Positions 11,179 to 23,280 of a stretch of DNA of 64,000 nt are shown piece by piece. Source of the stretch: Neckera pumila (Eukaryota; Streptophyta; Bryopsida; Hypnales; Neckeraceae). How positions within the stretch are numbered: the first letter of the stretch is position 1; the number at the start of each line of letters is the position of its first letter. The stretch spans positions 3,348,001 to 3,412,000 of the forward strand of contig OZ018415.1 in the NCBI GenBank assembly GCA_963969595.1, written 5' to 3'. Under the pieces are notes generated by a model. It did not search any database. It was not told where the DNA came from and saw only the letters and a list, made by a program, of their open reading frames with translations. The position numbers and the translations under genes were made by a program.

Positions 11179-14100
11179 AAAAATTTACATACTTTTGTTT
11201 ATATCTTTGTACAAACATTTTATTAACCTCAATTTTTTCAAATTAATCATAAATAAAGTTTTTTTTTTAATTATACAAGTACTAGATTAATAAAGGTGAA
11301 ATTATTTGATTGAAACATCACCCTAAAGCACTTTGTTTGTCAGAACATTCTTTGGAGCATTTAGGGAATAAATGTCAATTAATAGAGGTAATTGTAAAAT
11401 CAAGTGAGAACTCTCTTTTATGTGGAGCACTACTTGAGTGTTCATTTGTATTTTGCAAGGGTGGGACCTAAACCTCCATTTTGGAAGAAGCCAAATTGAT
11501 GTGATTAGATTGCATGCAACAAGTCTTGTTGACATTCCAAAAACATTCATGTGAAGTAATAATTATGCTTTATAGATGCTAGCAACTTAGGAAAAAAAAT
11601 TCAAAGCTTTTGCATGGAATAAAAAAAAGCTTGTATAATAATTATAATAAAAATCTGCCAAACTTATTTAAGAATAGAACAAACCTTTGCCACAATTGTG
11701 TTGCCATATTGCCTTTATTTATAGTGGTCACTTTGATTAATTTCTTAAGGATCAAGGATTTTAGTAGTCCAAATATTCAAAAATCTATAGATGTGTTTCA
11801 AAAAGCAATTCAAAAAAATGGTTTCAATGACTTGTAAACAATGGTTGCAAACAATAACTTCTAATTACGTTAAACCCATCTATATGGTAGGATCTATTAT
11901 TGCATTTAAGAAGAAATTACCTATAAAATTTGAAACCAAACATCAAAAGTTTATTTTAGAGTATATTCCATATTGAATATTTTTTATTTTTGCTTGATTT
12001 TTTCCCTTTTTTTTTTAGCGCGAGGCAAAACTGAGCTTACAACATTGCCATGGGGATGTTTAGCCCCACATTTTTCTAGATAGAGATGCGTGGGACAGAG
12101 GGCTTGTAGTACTTGTCCTAGCCTTTGCTTCAAGAACCATGCAAACAAAGAAAGGAAGTGTTGTTGGAGAGCAAAAGGAAAGTGCTGAAGTTTGAATTGG
12201 TAAATTCTAATTATGGCAATTTTTTGAGATTTTTCTATCACAATTTTTTCAAATCCTTTTTGATGGGTCATTTTTTAAACTAGAAAAGTTAGCTTTTGAG
12301 GTGAAACATACTTGTGCTCTTTGGTCTAAGGAATTTTTACCAAAAAAAAAATTAAAAATTTGTCAAATATAAGAAATTTAGCACATGAATCTACAAACAA
12401 TTTGATGGGTGAAAAACACAAGTTTTCAATGTGAATGGAGCATATTTACACTCATTCATTCTTCAAGTTTTTATGCCAAGTCCTCAAAGGGTTCCCAAGA
12501 ATTAATCGCAATGAAGAATATTGTAACTTTTGGTGAAGTGTGACAAAAGATCTAATGAAAGAAAATTTTGAGTCTTAAAATTATTATAATTCATATTTTG
12601 GATAAATCTCAACTCTAATATGATTAAAGTAATTTTAGAGATCTTAAGGTTCAAAATTAGGTTTATGATATTCATGCAAATTGACCATTTAAGGAATGAA
12701 AAACTTTTCTGAAATCTTACCCAAGCTTCTAAGATGTAATAAAAGCATAAATCATGAAATATTGACTTCCACCATTAAATGATGCCCCTATTATTATGTC
12801 TATTTTTACTTGACAAATATACCAACATTAAAACTCAATTCTATGCTATAACCAAATCTAGTTGTTTGTGAGTTTTTAAACTATTCATTCTACAACTTGT
12901 TTCAGTAGAAAACATTAATCCAATAGAAAATTTGGTATGCAAGAGAAATTTATACATACAAATTGAAGGAACTCTAATATTTACAAATTATTTTAGATTG
13001 TAAGAAAATCATTTCCTAGCGTAACTAATATAGATTGTCAAATCACAATTATGCCTCTACAAAGATTACATTATATCTTCCCACAATTTATAGAAATAGA
13101 GATTGTAGTAGAAGATTATGTTCATTTCAATTATCTCGATTGTAGACTTGCATATGGAGCAAGTCATATGCTGTGTTTGAAAATGTGCCCACATTATGGA
13201 TGTGGTTGGCTTAAGTATACTCCAAATTTAGAATAATGTATTATACTAGTATATCAAAGCTTAGTATCTTTTGTTTTTGAAATTTTCTTCTTTGTTCTTG
13301 CTTGTAATCACCATGACAGTCCTATGTAGAGTATAGAAGGAGTCTAAAGTAAGCATATCCAATTGTAACATCATTTGTTTACAAACAGTTTAGAAATGGA
13401 CTTAAATGAACACTTTGGTGATTCAAAATCACTACGACTTTTCAAAATCAATTAATAAGAGGTGAGGAGTTTTTGGAAGCAATGAATGAAACTTGAGATA
13501 TTTCATGTTTCAAGCATGTCCATTCAAGGTGAGAGTAATGTTATCTATAGTGTATCATTGTATCTTATGTCCTTAACTATAAAAATTTGTAAAATATATT
13601 ACTAGAGCATTAAAAAATTATCAAACCTCTTGGGTTATATTTCTTTTGAGTTGCTAATGGTGAGTCTCCCAAAAAGTGGTTCAGAAAAACTTGAAAAAAA
13701 ACTTGAAAAACTTTGTAAAAAGTGGTACCGTTGCCAACAAGAACTAGTTCCGCAATTGATCTTCCACTTTGCTGCTTTTATCCTCTGTTCTTAGTGCAAA
13801 ATCATCCAACTAACCTTTCCCATTCCTAATTCTTGTGCAGAAAATGAAAATGGATGCTATTGTTTGCCTTTGTGAGGCCATGAAGTCACTCATCCTATAA
13901 TAACCAAGGTCGTCCGGCTTGAATGACCCACACCGTAGACTCATTGACCGAGGTTTGATATGAAATTTCTTTAGGTTGGATCTACCCGAGACTAGCTCAA
14001 GTTGAATCTCACAACCGAGGCTTGCACCACTTGGCCTTTATAAGCAACCAATCTCATGCCCTGGACATCACTTTGAAGTACAGCTTGAGAGCTTATGGTT

Positions 14101-14255
14101 AGAACTTGTGAGAGGGATTCCAATAGTGCGACTCTTGTTGCTTAAGTTTTTCATGCATTTGGAAAAGGAAGGAAGTGCTTGAGTGTTAAGAGTGAGTTCA
14201 AATTAGTGGTAGTCAGGGCCAATTCATTGTTAAGCAAGAAGATCGATAGGGAGTT
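11179..14255. other. AT-rich gap before the RING gene
   Basis: About 3 kb without a supportable gene. Short frames (for example 11323-11550 on the minus strand and 11610-11837 on the plus strand) have AT-driven composition and no recognisable motif. The last 350 bases are less AT-rich and may include the promoter and leader of the gene starting at 14256. Confidence 0.5.
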
Positions 14256-14927
14256 ATGGAAGGAAGGATTGCTATTACATTATCCACCATTTCGGGTGTT
14301 GATGCCAATTGGAACAAATCTGAAGAGGCACGCCCAAATGCATGGGAGTGCCACATATGTTCCAAGCCCCTGATTGATCCTGTTGCAACTTCATGTGGGC
14401 ATGTCTTTTGTTGGCCATGCATGTTTCCATTGGTTGTCGACAAGCGGAAGCAAAAGCCTTGTCCCGTATGTGGAACCTTCTTGACAGGAAACCTGAACAT
14501 CTTTCCTCTTTATTGCGGAGCACGATCAATTGAGGTTAGAGCTTCTTCCAAAAATGTCAATCCGCCACGCCCAAGCACTCCACAAATGTTCATACCTCAT
14601 TTTGCAAGCGTTGAGCGTTCAATACAGAATAAGTTATGTTTAGATACTCAGAACCCTAGGATAGTGTTAAGGCAAATAAGACAAGAGATTGACCGTGCGA
14701 AAGATGCAAACGAAAGGATGGTGGTTGAGTTCAAAAGAGAAGAAGAGCAAACGTTGAATGACATTGCAAAGGGCGAACAGAAACTTGCAAGGATGAAACG
14801 GAAACTCATACAAGAAAAATCCAAAATGGTTGTTGACATTGCAAGGTTGGAAGGGCAGTTAGCTCGAGCGGCTCAGTTGTTGCCGAATTGGTGGAGTGAT
14901 TTGACCAAATGTTGGGGACTCCATTGA
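14256..14927 (+). CDS. C3HC4 RING finger protein, RMA/RNF5-like (223 aa)
   Basis: A single-exon frame from ATG to TGA; an in-frame stop (TAG at 14247-14249) lies just upstream, so this is the first possible Met. The RING has all eight ligands in C3HC4 order: Cys32, Cys35, Cys47, His49, Cys52, Cys55, Cys69 and Cys72. WECHICSKPLIDPVATSCGH and FCWPC followed by CPVC closely resemble the RING of RMA-type (RNF5-like) ubiquitin ligases. Residues 137-205 are rich in Glu, Lys and Arg with heptad-like spacing, probably a coiled coil. RMA proteins normally end in a membrane anchor; here the C terminus (LLPNWWSDLTKCWGLH) has no hydrophobic helix, so the protein may be soluble. E3 ligase activity is inferred. 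The gene is isolated among transposon remains, and an intronless retrocopy is possible. Confidence 0.75.
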   Translation: MEGRIAITLSTISGVDANWNKSEEARPNAWECHICSKPLIDPVATSCGHVFCWPCMFPLVVDKRKQKPCPVCGTFLTGNLNIFPLYCGARSIEVRASSKNVNPPRPSTPQMFIPHFASVERSIQNKLCLDTQNPRIVLRQIRQEIDRAKDANERMVVEFKREEEQTLNDIAKGEQKLARMKRKLIQEKSKMVVDIARLEGQLARAAQLLPNWWSDLTKCWGLH

Positions 14928-17900
14928 ACACAAAGAGCCATTGCATGATGGGTTTCTTTCTTTGAACCATAGCCCCTAAAGTTCATACCATAGTATACCT
15001 TTGTAGGAAGGGGATTTAAGTTTTAAAGGACACTTATTTACATGGAGAGTGTTGTCCTTTGTATTACTTTTTTTTTTATATGATAATAGTTCAAGGATAT
15101 CATGTAATATGAAAGGATTTATGTAGTTTTGTGTAGACATTATAATGATTTAAGTAGGCTCCTTCATTCCATTTTTACCTTTAAGTGGATGTAGGAAATT
15201 ATTCAATTCTGATTTTTAGAATGTAAATTGTGTACTAAAGTATTGTAAGATATACACCCTAATAATTAGCATGTTTTTTTTGGACACCATTTCAATATTT
15301 AACTTTATAATGTGTAAAGAAGTCTCGATATATGTAGAAACTATATTACCATAGTATTGATTTTTATACATGTAAGAAGTGCAACAATGATCAAAATTGA
15401 GAGTGTCATGTCTTCTAGGATTCAATTTATAGTAAGGACATATGGTCTTGAATTTGTGCACCTTCTTTGTCAAATATGCAAATTCACCATCTTGCAACAA
15501 TAATTAGGCTATTCTTGACATTGAAGAGTTATAACCATGCTATTGGTTGCCGAAGGTGTTGACTTCATGAAACTTTGAGTTGTCCAAAATGAGGCAATGA
15601 AAATGTTTAAATTCACAAAGTAAGCAACATATTCTAATCTTACTAGTTGATAATATGCTAAATACAATCTCGAACATCTGCATGAATGGTTTTTTATGAT
15701 TTTTAAGAGAAAGGTGGTTTTAGAAAATGATTGTATAGAGGGTAGTCACGACTCAAAATGTTGTCAATTTAACAATAATGAAGTTAAATAAGCCAAACCT
15801 CCACTTTGAAGCAACATGATTGCAACTTGAACTCCTTTGAAAATATACATGGCATTATTAGTCCAAAATTGTGACATGGAAATCGATGGTTGGTGTAGAT
15901 TATGAAATTCCAAGCAATCATATGTGAGTGCCAACCATTCTCTAAAAATGTCACCATTGTAAAAAATTGGATGAAACAAATTTTTATTGATAAAGGACAC
16001 AACAACAATCATTGTCCATTGCATTAATTGTGTGATGCAGTTTGTCCATCATATGAACTTGTAACATCCATCCATTCAATGTGTGAAAAAGTAAATAGTG
16101 GTTAAGTTCATGTGTTTATGGTATTCAAAATCTAAGAATTAAACAAATTAGCCAACTGCAGGACTTTTCTAAAATTTAGATTTTTTTTTAAAAGCAAAGA
16201 AGGTTTATTTAAACTAAACTTGAGTCTATCTATTCCAGTCAAATCAAAGAAAAATGACACTTGTCCTGAAATCAATTTTACATTCCACACAACACGCCTT
16301 GAAGGGGCTAAGATTGTGGAGTCTACTGATTTAACAAAATGGACTTCCTAGGTGGCAAGTCTCTCTTCTTTAGTCACAATGGAAGTGTATTCTTAAGATT
16401 AGATGTCCATACAACATCTCCAATCACAATTTTTACTTTGTAGTATGCTATTCTAATGAATATGGCCACAAAATTGTTTAAATAATCCTTGGCATCATTG
16501 ATTGGAAGTAGAACTGGAAGCGCTTGCTCAAAAACATTCTAATTGAGTAATCAGAGCTCGTTTCAATTTGACATTAGCATATTCACTAGTGCAATATACA
16601 CAACATAGAGTGTGGAAAGACAACTTCGTTTGATTAGCGATATTCTACAAACTAAATCTTTTGCCATGCATACTCACAAAGGACTAATTTCATGACCCAA
16701 ATTAGGACAAATATAGATTTTGGCTTCGAGCCACGCGGCCTGAACTGCACCAAAGTAATCAAATATCATTGATTGCACATAAAAAAATGATCTACAAAGC
16801 ATGTCAAATGGAAGGTGAGAGAGTTGGCAACAAGAAAAGACATGAATTTGGCAAAATGGCAACAGATTTGTTATTGTATATCAAACTGATTGTGAGGTAT
16901 TTTGGTGGACAACTTTTGGACAATGGCTTGAATTGGTTAATAAGTTCTTTGTTTATGTAGCACCATGTTTGTAATAAGATGGGGCAATCATGCCATAAAT
17001 AGCCCTTCCAAATTCAACAAAGAAAATCATACTCTGTATTAGAAATCCTAAAATTCAACCTTGCTTTTGTGGCTCAATACTTTTTCTTGATAGGTGGCAA
17101 AATAGACAACCCATCTATCATTCCTCTACAATTCATTTCACAAGGGTCTCTAAAAAATAATTTCCACATTCACTTGAACAAATCTACTATGGACTCAAAT
17201 GATTCAGGGTTTATTTTTGTGCTATTTTCAATGCAAATTTGTGATAGCTTTGATACAAATTCAATGTAAATCCAATTCAATCCACGGTGGATTGATACTA
17301 GTGACTCCAAAAAGAGATTGCCCAGTCCAAAAATTGTATGCCTTCTAAAACCAGGCCTACAATCCTTGTGGCTACTCCAATGTAAATCCTCCAAGACATG
17401 TTTATGGAGCTTCCTATCAATTGAGTACACTCTCCCACAAATCATGAAGAATATGGATGAAAAAGTTTTCTATAGTCATTCAAAGGATGTTTTTGAGTAC
17501 ACACTCCCTTGAATCATGAAGAACATGGATGAAAAAGTCTTCTATAGTCATTGAAAGGATGTTTTTGTTCCCTGTAGACATTCGAAAGGTTGATGTATCT
17601 CATAAAATTACTAAAATTTCTCATAGCATTAACCCCAAATGCTTTTTACAGAACTTCAGCACTTTGAGTGAAATATAAGAATTCTTCCAGTTTCCATTTA
17701 TAATCCTATGACAAAAACACACTTACAAAAACATCAAGATGGTCTATGACATTGCAAATAAATAAGGAAGTAAGCGAAAGTAAGATCATCTTGAGCAGCG
17801 ATTGGTTGACTTTAGAGAAAAAGGAACATCAGATGAACCATAGAAGATTATGTGGTTTGATAACCTTGAATAATGGTGAGAACCTGCCTTAAATGAACTG

Positions 17901-18075
17901 CACAATGTAAAGAGCACATATATCCCGACTCCTGCAATTACTTGCCCAAAAGAGCAGCACTGATGCAGACACCGAGAGCCTATACTATATAGCTCAATAA
18001 CATTGTGTGTGATAATAACATCATGCAAACAATTAATTTCACATTGCACCAGAAATGTTGTAAATCGTACAAATT
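14928..18075. other. Intergenic DNA between the RING and ATP23 genes
   Basis: No gene is supported. Minus-strand frames at 15216-15500, 15764-16024 and 17170-17445 have mixed composition and could be decayed fragments of a mobile element, but no domain could be named. A direct repeat around 17430-17580 (GAAGAATATGGATGAAAAAG and its near copy GAAGAACATGGATGAAAAAG) is visible. Confidence 0.45.
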
Positions 18076-20035
18076 TTAAGGAACTCTATCAAAAGGCTGA
18101 GTGTCATTATAACATGTCTTCCAAACCCGGTCAATAGCTGTTATTGACCTGTGCATAGAGCAGTGTGGATTTAGACCCACGCTAATGAGTGCCCTCCTTC
18201 TTACGCATATCTGTCACAATACAAGCAACTTTTCAGCCCTAGAAGTACCGTAATCATCATTGTTATGAGGCTCTTAGATAAACAATAAAGTGGAACGACT
18301 ATGAGCAACATGCAGGCACATCAAACGCCAGTTTATCTTTCACCAACATTTGCAGCTAAAAATAAAGTTTCTGAAAGAAGCAAAAGATTCAGGGTTAATC
18401 AGAATATACCTGATGTTGCTTTTGTATGTTGGTGTTGCCTCGAAGCAGCTCACGTTTCCATGCGCAGTCTCCACTCAAGTTAGCTGCCCTGATCTGCATA
18501 ACACATGTTCATAGTCGATAAGACTGGTCATTACACAAACAAAATACGCTTAGCTGATGGCTCTAAATAATGAGCTCCAAATATATGAGGAGAAAATTTT
18601 GGCTGATGTGACGCCCAAATGGCTTCAATTAAGGCAACTTTTACACAGTGATAATGAACACTGGATGTGACCAATTAACATGTCTTACAACACTCAACCC
18701 AGTAAAATGATAGGCATACCTCACTACAAGCATGGTGCTCACAATTCGTCCAGTTCAAATTGGCAGCACGACAGTGGTCGTAGGCATGCAGAAGCTCATG
18801 TGTCAGCGCAACATCCACCTCGTCTTGATGTGTTACATTGTTGCTGCAAATTACTATCTGCAAGTTCTACGATCTCTGAGATTCTATACAACCACTGCAT
18901 CGGCATGGACAACCATTGGAGCACATACAAAACTGCACGTAGTCAAATTCATAAATGCAGGAAACCAGTGACTGGAATCGACACTAGGCGATTCACAAGC
19001 TGCAGTAGCTCAGTGCTCCACAGAAAAGATGCTAACCCTAAAAAACATCCGGATGCTAAGGTAACGGCACCAAAAAGCGACCGTTTGAGCAACAATGCTA
19101 TTCAAATGCTGCACTCCCATAATCAATGTCTACATGGTAGCCACGATTTAATAAAGATCGCGTTTGAGTCAGGGCTGCTTGTGGCTGTTACAAAAGCAAC
19201 CCTAACCCTAACCCTAACCCTAACCCTAACTCTAAACCCTAAACCCTAAAAACCATCATCTGAAATCCATGCCTCAGTATAATAAAGTTTCAACAAACAC
19301 AAGCCAGGCACATGCCAGCTTGAGTCAGGTATTGCGTGCATATTAAACATCCTTGGCAACAAATTCCAAATGTAATACGAACACAAATACTGCACAGGTA
19401 CAGCAACAATCCTTTCAGGAGCTAACAGAGAATATTGTCAGCAAATACTGAGCACATCCCGAGGCCAACATCCAATTCGATTCAAATTCTAATGATACTG
19501 CACAATTTACGAACAAACCAGCCACAACGAGACGCGACCTACAAAATTTGACGATCACAACAACGGGCAAAAAAATTTAAGAGTAAAAGTTGAAGACCAG
19601 ACCCCGTCATCCTGTTTAAAGCCGCCTCCCACTTTCATCGAGCAGTGCTCTGGTTTGAAAAACTTGTCTGCAACTGGACATCCCGCTTTGGCCATCGCTT
19701 CGCGCACAAACTTCACCGTCGGATCTGTCCAAACGAAATTTCCGGAACACTTGAAATTCCATAGCAATGTATTGAGCAGCACATACTATAAAAGTGAAGC
19801 ACAAAGAGTGGATTATGCTCGCAACGTACAAACCCTAAACCCAGTCGCAAACGTATAATTTGCCAGAGAATGTTTGAGATAAAAAAATTTGGCAAAGAGA
19901 AAAGGGATGGCGGGCCTACTGACGGCAAGAAAGAGAGTGGTTGATCATTTTTTGGCAATGCTCCGGCGTCGTGCCCGTTGGGTAGCCATCGTTGCTTGAA
20001 CTCGTGGCTTCCTCCATCCCTGCCGCTTCTGCCAT
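18076..20035 (-). CDS. ATP23: Mitochondrial inner-membrane metalloprotease ATP23 homologue, five exons
   Basis: Read on the minus strand, exons are 20035-19924, 19724-19603, 18857-18720, 18493-18410 and 18210-18076. All have GT-AG introns and one frame, giving 196 residues, about the size of plant ATP23. The zinc-protease motif HELLH lies at 98-102 with catalytic Glu99. It is followed by the family hallmark YDHCRAANLNWTNCEHHACS, then IRAANLSGDCAWKRELLRG, CVRRRA and the C-terminal CYNDTQPFDRVP. In yeast, Atp23 processes the Atp6 precursor and assists ATP synthase assembly in the intermembrane space; the same role is inferred here. The ATG at 20033-20035 is the first after an in-frame stop. The exon 2 donor (GTCTGG) is unusual, but the join restores the family sequence. 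Intron 2 contains telomeric repeats. Confidence 0.93.
19200..19250. repeat. Interstitial telomere-type array, mixed 6-bp and 7-bp units
   Basis: Five perfect CCCTAA hexamers (19200-19229) run directly into three heptamers: CTCTAAA, CCCTAAA and CCCTAAA (19230-19250). The heptamer is the usual plant telomere unit and the hexamer the TTAGGG type. The array lies in intron 2 of the ATP23 gene and reads as TTTAGGG/TTAGGG in the transcript. Confidence 0.95.
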
Positions 20036-20068
20036 CTGAATCTTCAAGACCTCTTTCTAAAGAATTTG

Positions 20069-20120
20069 AACCTCCTGGTGCAGAAATTCAACCTCCTGGT
20101 GCAGAAATTCAACCTCCTGG
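20069..20120. repeat. 21-bp tandem repeat upstream of ATP23
   Basis: Two full units of 21 bp with the core AACCTCCTGGTGCAGAAATT (20069-20089 and 20090-20110) and a partial third unit, about 35 bp upstream of the ATP23 start codon. They probably lie in its promoter or leader. Confidence 0.85.
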
Positions 20121-20590
20121 CGCCCCCGTCACGCCCGCCAGGAAATGAAATCGGGCTTCGGGATCTTCGAGCTCGCAGGGGCGTTGTGACGGAGCTCGAA
20201 ACGACCCAGACTCACGAAGCAGAGAGTGCAACCTTGGGACCAACAGTAAATAAAGGTACCCACACTAAATTGGAATCTCGGGCTCAACTAACTCGTACCA
20301 ATTAGTACAATTTTATAATTTTGAATTGTTGAAAATTTAGAGTTTCTAACATCTCAGAATCAAAGAACATGTAAATTTTTTAAAATCTATGTACTCACAT
20401 AATTAGAATAAGATATTCAATACAATATGTTGGTAGTTGCTTCATCCCTAATCCTAATACATATTAAACTTCATTTCTACCTATAGTTATTGAAGAACAA
20501 GTTACAAGCATTAAATCTTGTCTTGCATAACACTTTAGAATTAATAATGATGATAGGATTAATTAAGACTGGAATCAATACCTTAAATGA

Positions 20591-20701
20591 GTTTGTTTGT
20601 TTGTTTGTTTGTTTGTTTGTTTGTTTGTTTGTTTGTTTGTTTGTTTGTTTTGTTTTGTTTTGTTTTGTTTTGTTTTGTTTTGTTTTGTTTTGTTTTGTTT
20701 G
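20591..20701. repeat. (GTTT)n followed by (GTTTT)n microsatellite
   Basis: About 14 tetramer units of GTTT change cleanly into about 10 pentamer units of GTTTT. The repeat creates artificial Cys/Phe/Val and Lys/Gln/Thr/Asn runs in reading frames on the two strands. Confidence 0.95.
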
Positions 20702-20852
20702 TAGCATGGACAACTTCCTAACCGTACGTCCCCCGGCCGCGTGCTTGGTACCGTCGGAAAGCTCTCGCCGAGGAGGGGTGCACCGGCTTGGTTTCGTGGC
20801 GTTTGGAGCGGTGGTGCAAAAGTTATTGAATTTCAAAGTATTTATTGATTAA

Positions 20853-21160
20853 AAAATTAGAAAATTACTTTTACTTTGATTTTGGTGGCGTTCTTGGTAC
20901 TGGGAGTGGAACCGAGAGTTAGAAAATTGCTTTTACTTTGATTTTGGTGGTGTTCTTGCTTCTGGGAGTGGAACTGGGAGTGGAACCGGGAGTTAGAAAA
21001 TTACTTTTGCTTTGATTTTGGTGGTGTTCTTGCTTCTAGGAGTGGAACTGGAAGTGGAACCAAGAGTTAGAAAATTACTTTTACTTTGATTTTGGTGGCG
21101 TTCTTGCTTCTGGGAGTGGAACCAGAAGTGGAACCAGAAGTGGAACCGGGAGTGGATGAA
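20853..21160. repeat. Minisatellite, about 66-74 bp unit, four copies
   Basis: Units begin with TTAGAAAATTACTTTTACTT or variants at about 20854, 20919, 20992 and 21066. Each contains GATTTTGGTGGCGTTCTTG and ends in variable numbers of a 12-bp sub-repeat like GGGAGTGGAACC. No reading frame follows the repeats. Confidence 0.85.
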
Positions 21161-21507
21161 AATTGAGTCAATGGCACAAGGCCACACTAGAGTTATTTTT
21201 ATTTAAAATTGAAATTGAAATTAAAATTAAAAAGTTTTAATATAAATTTTGAACTAGCAGAAATCATTTTTAAGAGTGTTTTTGTCTACTACTCTAAATC
21301 ACCACTCTACAAATGCTAATTGTCTTTGAATCCCTTTTTCTAAACATTTAAGTATGATATGCACAATATAATTTCTAATACATGATGGAAAAATATGAAA
21401 AATATGAATAAAAGAAAAAAAAGCATATCTAAATCAGGATGAAAATTGGGCCAACGGCACAGGGCCACACTAGTGAAGATTATAATGTAAAGCTTTATAA
21501 GCTTACT
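21155..21507. other. AT-rich spacer bounded by a direct repeat
   Basis: A stretch of about 35 bp with GGCCACACTAG at its right end occurs at about 21155-21190 and again at 21437-21473 with few changes. The two copies bracket about 250 bp of AT-rich DNA. No gene is seen. Confidence 0.55.
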
Positions 21508-21511
21508 TTAA

Positions 21512-22730
21512 TCCCTAAAGGCCCAAGGCGTTTTCTGGCTCCAAAACCATTGAAAACTGCCTTTTTAGTTGCAATCACTCAAGAAACCAATTTTTTTTTT
21601 TTAAAGACTCTAATCTTCGGATCTTGTACTTCACTTGTCTTAGATTATGTGGTAAAAATTTCATGAAGTTTGACCGTATCGATTGGACAATATTAGCATT
21701 TGAAGTTGGAAAAAGAAGTTTTTGTAAACGGTGGCCTGCAATTTCAGATGACTTTGACGACCATTTGTAAATTTTTTTTGCACTACACACCACTAAGTTC
21801 CATTGGAGGATATTTGAGGCCTCCAAGAGCCCGCAAGTTATCTTGCATTCCCGTAGCGTTCCCACGCAAGAAAGCTGCTGGTTGATGTGGTCGTGCGAGT
21901 GCCACGCCATTTTCAAAAAAAAAAAAAAAAAATTGGGGCTTGAAATGATATTGGGGAGAGAAATTTTTATTTTTTATTTTTTATTTTTTTTTTCTGACAG
22001 CCCATGCCGGCTGTTCACAGATCTGGCCAAATCGAAAAACGAGCCTGAAACGGCCCTCCAATGCCTTCAAATCTCTTCTAATGAAAATTTTTACGTTAGA
22101 AATTTGAATTGAGAGTCAGGAGAAAAAATTTCAAAATGTCAAAACTTGATTTTCACATATAAAAAAATTATTAAATAGAAGTAGGTCCAAAACTGGATGA
22201 AATACTAAATCGTTAATAGCTCTTAGGTGGAATTAAAGCACCATAATCTCAACGGTGGAATTCTTTTTGCAAACAAACTTAACCTTTTCCAAAAAAGAAT
22301 CTGAAAAAATTTGAAAATTGCATTCAAAAATGAATTCTACAAGTTGTTTTTTGAAGAAGATGCTAGATTGCCCAAAAAACAAGATTGTTTATATCTTTCT
22401 CACTCTGAGTCCAAATAGAATGAATCAAAGCTTCAAATGTAGACAAAAACATCTTCTCAAAAATTCAAGAATTTTTTAAAAGAATAAATTTAAAAAAAAA
22501 ATACAATTTTTTTGTAGTTTTTTTTTTGCCCAACGAGTTGCTTTTTTGACTTTGGGTGGCATAACTTTTGCTCCCGGGCTCTAATTGAAAAAAAAAAATT
22601 ATATTTTTAGAGAGCTAATGTGATTTCCTATCTTTAAAAAAAGTTTTAAAAAATGAGGCCAAAATTTCAGGTTACACGAGCCTGTCCAAAATCCCAAGTG
22701 TCCCCTGAGGGGACTTTGGGACTTTAGGGG
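21512..22730. mobile_element. TTAA-flanked element, copy 2 (1219 bp with nested MITE)
   Basis: TTAA at 21508-21511 and 22731-22734. The ends are TCCCTAAAGGCCC and GGGACTTTAGGGG. The interior aligns by eye with the copy at 28836-29730: both have a segment near the left end with ATGTGGTAAAAATTTCAT and a segment on the right with CATAACTTTTGCT. It is longer because a second element (21801-22083) sits inside it. No transposase frame. Confidence 0.8.
21801..22083 (+). mobile_element. CATTAG-ended MITE, copy 1 (283 bp, nested)
   Basis: The ends CATTGGAGGATATTTGAGGC and the reverse complement of the right end (CATTAGAAGAGATTTGAAGG) form an imperfect terminal repeat. The interior shares CCGGCTGTTCACAG and CCTGAAACGG with the copies at 25512 and 46119. 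It interrupts the TTAA element at 21512-22730. No clear target duplication. Confidence 0.75.
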
Positions 22731-22871
22731 TTAAATTTAAGCCAATCATCCAAAGATGTTGGAATTAATTCTCTCTTCATATTGCCTATACAACTACTAA
22801 AATGCAATAGCCACATCTAAAAGTATCACTGCACTAATTGTATAGTATTTTATGTTTTTGTCTCTTCTTCA

Positions 22872-23280
22872 AGCTAAGGTAGAGCTACCTATAACTAACT
22901 GAATAAGGAATTCCAACATGATCTGGAGTCGTGAAAACAAAACAAATATTTTTCAAAGGTACATCAATAAAATTGACAAGGACTACAAAAAATTTGGTAA
23001 TTTTATCGCTTGAACTGAAATTACTATGAATTTTGGGAGGCAAAAAGTGCTCTAGATCCATGGCCAATATTTAAACTCTTCCAATTCCAATCATTCAAGA
23101 ACTTTTTTCCTAATCATAATTTCCTACTTTTTTTCTCACAACTTGGGACATGTGTCATGTATTTATTAGTTCCAATCTTGAAAAGGAAAAAAAAAACTCA
23201 CTCTAAGCTTGGTCAAAAATACATGCACCTATAGGTTGGGAATAGGTTATTGGTCCGGAATGAGTGGCTCTATCTTAGTT
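22872..23280. repeat. Dispersed repeat R1, copy 1
   Basis: Aligns by eye over about 400 bp with 59212-59640 in the same orientation. Shared words are AAACAAATATTTTTCA, TTTTGGTAATTTTAT-like DNA, CCATGGCCAA and CTTCCAATTCCAATCATTCA. A partial third copy is at 38210-38440. No terminal repeats or coding potential were identified. Confidence 0.7.

Noticed and set aside
18680..19249. 189-codon plus-strand frame
   Set aside because: It is antisense to the ATP23 exon with HELLH and runs through intron and telomeric repeats; the minus-strand exon explains the sequence.
19200..19250. CRISPR-like or regulatory short tandem array
   Set aside because: Units are contiguous with no spacers; it is a telomere-type repeat in a eukaryotic intron.
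20477..20852. Two frames of about 120 codons on opposite strands with Cys/Phe/Val and Lys/Gln/Thr runs
   Set aside because: Both are products of the (GTTT)n/(GTTTT)n microsatellite.
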